From positions 212,095-276,094 of the forward strand of contig QFMX01000005.1 of the NCBI GenBank assembly GCA_003240625.1: a stretch of DNA of 64,000 nucleotides. The letters are read 5' to 3'. Of this stretch, positions 58,898-64,000 are shown piece after piece. A program made the translations under genes and the position numbers. The DNA is from Sphingomonas taxi. Its GTDB lineage: Bacteria > Pseudomonadota > Alphaproteobacteria > Sphingomonadales > Sphingomonadaceae. How positions within the stretch are numbered: the stretch's first letter is position 1; every line of letters starts with the position of its first letter. The notes under the pieces were generated by a model. That model was not told the DNA's origin, made no database searches, and worked only from the letters and a program-made list of their open reading frames with translations.

Positions 58898-59872
58898 CTA
58901 AGGCAGGAGCAGAGTGCTGCCGGAGGTTGCCCCGCTCTCGACCGCGCGATGCGCTTCGGCGGCGTCTTCGAGAGCGAAGGTCTGGCCGATCTCTGGGGTG
59001 ATTGCCCCGCTGTCGAGCATCGCGAACAGGCGTGCGATGCCGGCCTCCCTTTCCTCGGGCGTGACGTAGTAATCGAACAGCGTCGGGCGCGTTACGAACA
59101 GCGAGCCTTTCCGCGCGAGGATGCCGAGGTTGACGCCGTCGACCACGCCACCGGCATTGCCGTAGCTGACGATCAGCCCGCGTCGCGCGGCGCTGTCGAG
59201 CGATGCCGCCCACGTCGCGCCGCCGACGCCGTCGAGGATTACGGGGACGCCCTTGCCATCGGTGATCTCGCGGACTCGCGTCGCGATATCCTCGGACTTG
59301 TGGAGGATGACGTGGTCGGCGCCGGCTTTCCGCGTCCGCTCGGCCTTGTCCTCGCTACCGACGCTGGCGATGACGCTAGCGCCGATCGCCTTGAGCCAGC
59401 CGACGAGGATATGGCCCACCCCGCCCGCGGCCGCGTGGACGAGCACGGTCTGGCCCGGCTGCACCTTGGCGCAGCGTTCGACGAGGAACTCGGCGGTGGT
59501 ACCCTTGAGCAGCATGGCCGCCGCAGTGCGGTCGTCGAGCGCGTCGGGGAGTTTGAAGAGTTGGCTCGCGGGCACGTTGCGCTCGGTCGCATAGGCGCCG
59601 CGCGACGGGCCGAAGGTGCCGACCCGGTCGCCGGGTGCGAAGTCGGTCACGCCCTCGCCGACCGCCATCACGACGCCCGCCGCCTCGCTGCCGAGGCCCG
59701 AGGGCAGGTCGATCGGGTACACGCCGCTGCGGTGATAGGTGTCGATATAGTTCAGCCCGACCGCGGTGTTGCGCATCCACACCTCGCCCTTGCCCGGCGG
59801 CGGCAGCGTCACGTCGCGCCACTGGATCACCTCGGGGCCGCCGGTTTTCTCGATGAATGCCACTCTCGCCAT
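58898..59872 (-). CDS. Quinone oxidoreductase (zinc-independent MDR family)
   Basis: 324 residues, medium-chain dehydrogenase/reductase. The start ARVAFIEKTGGPEVIQWRDV, the domain loop VGLNYIDTYHRSGVYPIDLPSGLGSEAAG and the NADPH-binding motif VHAAAGGVGHILVGW are quinone oxidoreductase hallmarks. Zinc ligands are absent. It reduces quinones or alkenals with NADPH. Start at 59872; the divergent aldehyde dehydrogenase begins 107 bp away. Confidence 0.92.
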   Translation of the reverse strand: MARVAFIEKTGGPEVIQWRDVTLPPPGKGEVWMRNTAVGLNYIDTYHRSGVYPIDLPSGLGSEAAGVVMAVGEGVTDFAPGDRVGTFGPSRGAYATERNVPASQLFKLPDALDDRTAAAMLLKGTTAEFLVERCAKVQPGQTVLVHAAAGGVGHILVGWLKAIGASVIASVGSEDKAERTRKAGADHVILHKSEDIATRVREITDGKGVPVILDGVGGATWAASLDSAARRGLIVSYGNAGGVVDGVNLGILARKGSLFVTRPTLFDYYVTPEEREAGIARLFAMLDSGAITPEIGQTFALEDAAEAHRAVESGATSGSTLLLP

Positions 59873-59978
59873 GCCGGCCTCCTGATGAATTTCCGGGTTA
59901 CCCTACGGCATGCGTTTCGGGTTGCAACCGATCTCCGGCGAGCCCAAACCTTTGCGAGACAAGATGCGGAGAGGCACG

Positions 59979-61439
59979 ATGAAAAGCTATCTGAACCAGT
60001 ATATCGACGGCGCGTGGGTCGAGAGCGAGGGCGGCACCGTCTATCAGGTGATCGACCCGTCGACCGAACAACCGTGTACCGAAATCATGCTGGGTACCGC
60101 CGCGGACGTCGACAAGGCCGTGGCCGCGGCCCGCGCGGCATTCGAGAGCTGGAGCCAGACGAGCGTGCATGAACGGCTGGACGTGCTCGGCCGGATCATG
60201 ACCGAATACAAGGCGCGGATGCCCGATCTGGCGAAGGCGATGTCGCAGGAGATGGGCGCACCGATGGCGCTCGCGTCGATGGCGCAGGCGCCAACCGGGC
60301 TCGCGCATTTCTCCGCGACCGCGAAGGCGCTGGCGGCGTTCGAGTTCTCCGAAGTCATCGGCAAGGCGACCGTCGTGCACGAGCCGCTCGGCGTCGTCGC
60401 GATGATCACGCCGTGGAACTGGCCGCTGAACCAGATCTGCGCGAAGGTCGCGCCGGCGCTGGCCGCCGGCGACACGATGATCCTGAAGCCGTCGGAGGAA
60501 GCGCCGTCGTGCGCGGTCATCCTGGCGGAGATCATGGACGCGGCAGGCGTACCGGCGGGCGTGTTCAACCTCGTCAACGGCGACGGTCCTGGGGTTGGCG
60601 CGGCGCTGTGCGCGCACCGCGACGTCGACATGGTGAGCTTCACCGGCTCGACGCGGGCGGGAATCGCGGTCGCACTGGCTGCGGCGCCGACCGTGAAGCG
60701 CGTGCATCAGGAGCTTGGCGGCAAGGCGGCGAACCTCGTTTTGGAGGGTTCGGATCTGGCGGCAGTATTGCCGCCGACGGTCGCAGGCGTGCTCGCCAAT
60801 TCGGGGCAGAGCTGCATCGCGCCGACCCGCCTGCTGGTGCATGCTAGCCAGGTTGCGGAGGCGACCGCGATCGTGAAGTCGATGATGGAGCAGACCAAGG
60901 TCAGCGATCCCGCCGAGATGGGCCAGCACATCGGCCCGGTCGTCAACAAGGCGCAGTTCGACAAGATCCAGGGGCTGATCCAGTCCGCGATCGACGAAGG
61001 GGCGACCTTGGTGACGGGCGGTGTGGGTCGGCCGGACGGGCGCAACGCCGGGTATTATATCCAGCCGACGCTGTTCACCGACGTGCGGCCGGACATGCGG
61101 ATCGCGCAGGAGGAGACGTTCGGGCCGGTCGCGACGATCACGGCGTATCAGGATCAGGACGAAGGCATCCGCATCGCCAACGCCACCGAATATGGTCTGT
61201 CGGCGACGATCTCGGGCGATCCTGCAGCGGCGGCGAAAGTCGCGCCGCGGTTGCGCGCGGGGCTGGTGACGATCAACGCGTGGAGCCCGGACATCGGCGC
61301 GCCGTTCGGCGGGTACAAGCAATCGGGCAACGGCCGCGAGAACGGGCGCTACGGCCTGACCGACTTCATGGAAGTGAAGACGATCACCGGCCTGCCGGGA
61401 GACGTTCGCGAAGGTAAACCAGCCGAATCAGGCGCGTAA
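59979..61439 (+). CDS. Aldehyde dehydrogenase family protein
   Basis: 486 residues. MITPWNWPLNQICAKVAPALAAGDTMILKPSE binds NAD, the Glu is in HQELGGKAANLV, and the catalytic Cys is in NSGQSCIAPTR. Substrate aldehyde unknown. The start MKSYLNQYIDGAWVE at 59979 follows GGAGAGGC; upstream in-frame ATG codons at 59910 and 59964 are less favoured. Confidence 0.9.
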   Translation: MKSYLNQYIDGAWVESEGGTVYQVIDPSTEQPCTEIMLGTAADVDKAVAAARAAFESWSQTSVHERLDVLGRIMTEYKARMPDLAKAMSQEMGAPMALASMAQAPTGLAHFSATAKALAAFEFSEVIGKATVVHEPLGVVAMITPWNWPLNQICAKVAPALAAGDTMILKPSEEAPSCAVILAEIMDAAGVPAGVFNLVNGDGPGVGAALCAHRDVDMVSFTGSTRAGIAVALAAAPTVKRVHQELGGKAANLVLEGSDLAAVLPPTVAGVLANSGQSCIAPTRLLVHASQVAEATAIVKSMMEQTKVSDPAEMGQHIGPVVNKAQFDKIQGLIQSAIDEGATLVTGGVGRPDGRNAGYYIQPTLFTDVRPDMRIAQEETFGPVATITAYQDQDEGIRIANATEYGLSATISGDPAAAAKVAPRLRAGLVTINAWSPDIGAPFGGYKQSGNGRENGRYGLTDFMEVKTITGLPGDVREGKPAESGA

Positions 61440-61450
61440 CTCCCTTTCAA

Positions 61451-61575
61451 TTCTCCCCCGCCAGGGGGAGGTGGCGCCGTAGGCGACGGAGGGGGAGGAT
61501 ACGGAACAAGGGTTTGCCCTTTCCTCCCCCTCCGTCTGGCAAGAGCCAGCCACCTCCCCCTAGCGGGGGAGGATT
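61451..61575. repeat. Family B inverted repeat, copy 5
   Basis: Outer arms TTCTCCCCCGCCAGGGGGAG and the mirrored CTCCCCCTAGCGGGGGAGGA, inner GACGGAGGGGGAGGA. It lies between the convergent aldehyde dehydrogenase and SLC13 genes. Confidence 0.9.
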
Positions 61576-61585
61576 CGAGGCTTGC

Positions 61586-63361
61586 TCAATGCATCGGCCA
61601 CACCGCAACGATCAGCGGGGTGCCTACCAGCAACACCAACAGCGACAGCGGTGCGCCTAGCCGCGCATAATCGCTGAACTTATACCCGCCCGGGCCCATC
61701 ACCAGCGTGTTGCACTGGTGGCCGATCGGCGTCAGGAAATCGCACCCCGCGCCGACCGCCGTCGCCATCAGGAACGCCTCGGGGCGAAACCCGAGATCGC
61801 CGGCGAAGGTCGCGGCGATCGGCGCCATCACCAGCACGGTCGCGGCGTTGTTGAGGAACGGCGTCACCGCCATCGCCGCCGCCAGGATCAGCGCGACCGC
61901 ACCCCAGGGCGGCAAGGTCGCCGCGGTCGACGACAGCCAAGTCGCGATCACCTCCGACGCGCCCGTGGTCCGCAGCGAATCGCTTACCGGGATCAGCGCG
62001 CCGAGCATGATCAGGATCGGCCATTCGACATGATCATACGCCTCGCGCACCGGCAGCACGCCGGTCGCCATGATCAGCCCCGCCGCGGCGAAGAACGCGA
62101 CCGCGACGGGCACGAAGCCCAGCGCGGTCGCACTCATCGCCACCGCGAGAATGGCGATCGGCAACCAGCTCCGCTTCGACACGCCGAGCCGCATCTCGCG
62201 CTGTGCCAAGGGAAGGCAGCCGAGATCGCGCAGTTTGCTCGGCAGTTGCTCGAGCGGGCCCTGCAACACCAGCACGTCGCCGGCGCGGAGTTCGGTGTTG
62301 GCGAGACGGCGCGAGAGATGCTCGCCCTGCCGCGAGATCGCGATCAGATTGACGCCGTAGCGCGCCTGCAACGCGAGCCTCGCAGCGGTGCGCCCGACGA
62401 GCTGAGAGCCGACGTTGATCACCGCCTCGATCACGCCGACCTCGTCGTCGTCGTCCACGTCGGCCTTCTCGCGATCCTCGCCCTCCAGCTTCAGCCGGTC
62501 ACGCGCGATCACGCGTTCGAGCGCATCGGGATCGCCGCCAAGGATCAGCGTGTCGCCGGCGCGCAGATGCGTGTGGTCGTGCGGCGCGCTGCGCATGCCG
62601 GCGCGTAGGATGCGGGTGATCGTCACCTCGCGGTCGTGGCGGTCGAGGAACGCGTCGACCGTATCGTCGACTGCGGGAGACCCCTCCGGGATCATCGCCT
62701 CGGTAATATAGCCCTTGATGTCGAGCGCCTCACCCATCGTCGCCGCCGCCCGGCGATCTCGCGGCAGCAGCCGGTACGCAAAGCGGAGGTAGATCAGCCC
62801 CATCAACGTCAGTCCGAGCCCGACCGGGGCATAGTCGAACATCCCGAACGGGTGTCCGGTCATCTGTTCGCGGACGCGGCTGACGATGATGTTGGGCGAC
62901 GTGCCGACCAGCGTGATGAGCCCGCCGAGCAAAGATGCGGACGCCATCGGCATCAGGAAGACCGAGGGCGACGTATCGTTCTTCTTCGCCATCTGGAACG
63001 CGGCGGGCATCAGCATCGCCAGCGCGCCGATGTTCTTGACCAGCGCGGAGGCGAACCCGACCGACGCGGTCAGCAGCAGCAATTGCGAGCGGACCCGCGT
63101 CACCCGCTTGGCGAACTTGGCCAGAGCACGTTCGATGATGCCCGAGCGCTGCACCGCAGCCGAGATCACCAGCGCCGAGCCGACGATGATGACGATATCG
63201 TCGGAAAAGCCCTTGAACGCGTCCTTCGGGCTGACGATGCCCAGCGCGATGCTGGCGAGCAGCGCGAGGATCGCGGTGACGTCGTAGCGGAACCTGCCCC
63301 AGATGAAGAGCGCCATCATGCCGATCAGCGTGGCGATCGAGAGATATTGGGGAACGGTCAT
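61586..63361 (-). CDS. SLC13-family transporter with RCK/TrkA-C domains
   Basis: 591 residues. N-terminal membrane half (~1-175) and C-terminal membrane half (~390-591) carry the DASS/CitM-type segments, including ALAMLMPAAFQMAKKNDTSPSVFLMPMASASLLGGLITLVGTSPNIIVSRV and NNAATVLVMAPIAATFAGDLG. Between them (~205-375) lie two TrkA-C-type domains (IPEGSPAVDDTVDAFLDRHDREVTI; TELRAGDVLVLQGPLEQL), which gate such transporters. Substrate probably an anion or dicarboxylate; not determinable. Inner membrane, about ten helices. Confidence 0.92.
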   Translation of the reverse strand: MTVPQYLSIATLIGMMALFIWGRFRYDVTAILALLASIALGIVSPKDAFKGFSDDIVIIVGSALVISAAVQRSGIIERALAKFAKRVTRVRSQLLLLTASVGFASALVKNIGALAMLMPAAFQMAKKNDTSPSVFLMPMASASLLGGLITLVGTSPNIIVSRVREQMTGHPFGMFDYAPVGLGLTLMGLIYLRFAYRLLPRDRRAAATMGEALDIKGYITEAMIPEGSPAVDDTVDAFLDRHDREVTITRILRAGMRSAPHDHTHLRAGDTLILGGDPDALERVIARDRLKLEGEDREKADVDDDDEVGVIEAVINVGSQLVGRTAARLALQARYGVNLIAISRQGEHLSRRLANTELRAGDVLVLQGPLEQLPSKLRDLGCLPLAQREMRLGVSKRSWLPIAILAVAMSATALGFVPVAVAFFAAAGLIMATGVLPVREAYDHVEWPILIMLGALIPVSDSLRTTGASEVIATWLSSTAATLPPWGAVALILAAAMAVTPFLNNAATVLVMAPIAATFAGDLGFRPEAFLMATAVGAGCDFLTPIGHQCNTLVMGPGGYKFSDYARLGAPLSLLVLLVGTPLIVAVWPMH

Positions 63362-63430
63362 CGGGTCTCCGCATGTGGCCCCATGATAAGCGCGGGCTCG
63401 CGGCGGTTGTTCCGCGCGCCAGCCCGGACC

Positions 63431-64000
63431 TTAGTCGAGATTAGGACGAAGCCAGCGTTCGGCGGTCTTCAGGTCGGCACCACGGCGTGCGGCGTAATCC
63501 TCGAGCTGGTCGCGACCGACGCGCGCGACGCCGAAATACTCGGCCTGCGGGTGGCCGAAATAGAAGCCGGAGACGGCGGCGGTGGGGAACATCGCGAAGC
63601 TCTCGGTCAGTTCCAGCCCGGTTGCGGTTTCGGCGTCGAGCAAGTCGAACAGGATCGGCTTGAGGCTGTGGTCCGGGCACGCGGGATAGCCCGGTGCGGG
63701 GCGGATGCCGCGATACTGTTCCTTGATCAGCGCGTCGTTGGTCAGCTGCTCCTCTGGCGCATAGCCCCAGAGTTCCTGGCGGACATGCTTGTGGAGGCGC
63801 TCGGCGAAGGCTTCGGCGAAGCGGTCGGCGAGCGCCTTGAGCAGGATGTCGTTGTAATCGTCATGCCCTGCCTTGAAGCGCGCGATGTGCTCGTCGATGC
63901 CGTGGATGCCGACTGCGAACCCGCCGAACCAGTCGTCCTGGTTGTCGATGAAATCGGCGAGACACATGTTCGCGCGGCCCTCGCGCTTAGCGATCTGCTG
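63431..64000 (-). CDS. metH: Methionine synthase MetH, C-terminal part (cut by window edge)
   Basis: 190 residues visible, all of the S-adenosylmethionine activation domain. LADFIDNQDDWFGGFAVG, HVRQELWGYAPEEQLTNDALIKEQYRGIRPAPGYPACPDHSLK and SGFYFGHPQAEYFGVARVGRDQLEDYA match cobalamin-dependent MetH. In it the RxGYPACPDH motif binds AdoMet for reductive reactivation of the B12 cofactor. The N-terminal homocysteine, folate and B12 domains are outside the window. It is last before the SLC13 gene and on the same strand. Confidence 0.95.
   Translation of the reverse strand, partial: QQIAKREGRANMCLADFIDNQDDWFGGFAVGIHGIDEHIARFKAGHDDYNDILLKALADRFAEAFAERLHKHVRQELWGYAPEEQLTNDALIKEQYRGIRPAPGYPACPDHSLKPILFDLLDAETATGLELTESFAMFPTAAVSGFYFGHPQAEYFGVARVGRDQLEDYAARRGADLKTAERWLRPNLD

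Overview
The window looks like a chromosomal segment of a sphingomonad (order Sphingomonadales, most likely Sphingomonas or a close relative). The DNA is GC-rich. It carries alphaproteobacterial markers (ChpT phosphotransferase, UPF0262, DUF2849 beside sulfite reductase, an RpoH with the RpoH box). It also has large TonB-dependent receptors, a ThiS-ThiG fusion, and a decarboxylase plus deoxyhypusine-synthase-like pair that fits the sym-homospermidine typical of the group. Most of it is ordinary core genome. No phage, insertion sequence, tRNA or CRISPR array was seen.

Layout. 1-7156: a cut-off secreted protein, a membrane protein, a small lipoprotein, a DEDDh exonuclease, a GH130 enzyme, an SDR, an alpha/beta hydrolase and SelO. 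7329-12887: AstD-like dehydrogenase, then the assimilatory sulfur operon cobA-DUF2849-cysI-DUF934-cysH. 13056-16432: dnaB, UPF0262, a GH25-like protein lacking its catalytic Glu, and cdd. 16450-22416: the chemotaxis operon cheA-cheW-cheY-cheB-cheR, with chpT upstream. 22639-29426: M67 peptidase, a RluD-type synthase, rpoH, a flavin amine oxidase, mtgA, ybaB and dnaX, followed by the SRP RNA gene ffs. 29773-33890: small Arg-rich secreted proteins, ferredoxin, two tandem cysteine desulfurases and a hydrolase. 34034-41502: dehydratase, polyamine genes, MAPEG, esterase, HAD and CsbD. 41616-47562: thiS-thiG, aroQ-accB-accC, arsC and glnB-glnA. 48117-64000: ABC1 kinase, a phytase/TonB-receptor operon, a second TonB receptor, a two-component system, quinone oxidoreductase, an aldehyde dehydrogenase, an SLC13 transporter and the 3' end of metH.

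Regulation visible in the DNA. A two-unit match to the Pho box lies upstream of the TonB-receptor/phytase operon. An NtrC dyad plus a sigma-54 promoter lies upstream of glnB. The decarboxylase has a structured leader with two mutually exclusive hairpins and a TTG start. Clear intrinsic terminators follow csbD and glnA, and another precedes the MAPEG gene.

The most striking feature is a set of at least five families of long inverted-repeat elements, about 20 copies, between genes. Two copies sit in frame inside genes: one in the flavin amine oxidase and one in a cysteine desulfurase, adding about 20 and 50 residues. Several copies are open in the frame of the following gene, so start codons there were chosen with care.
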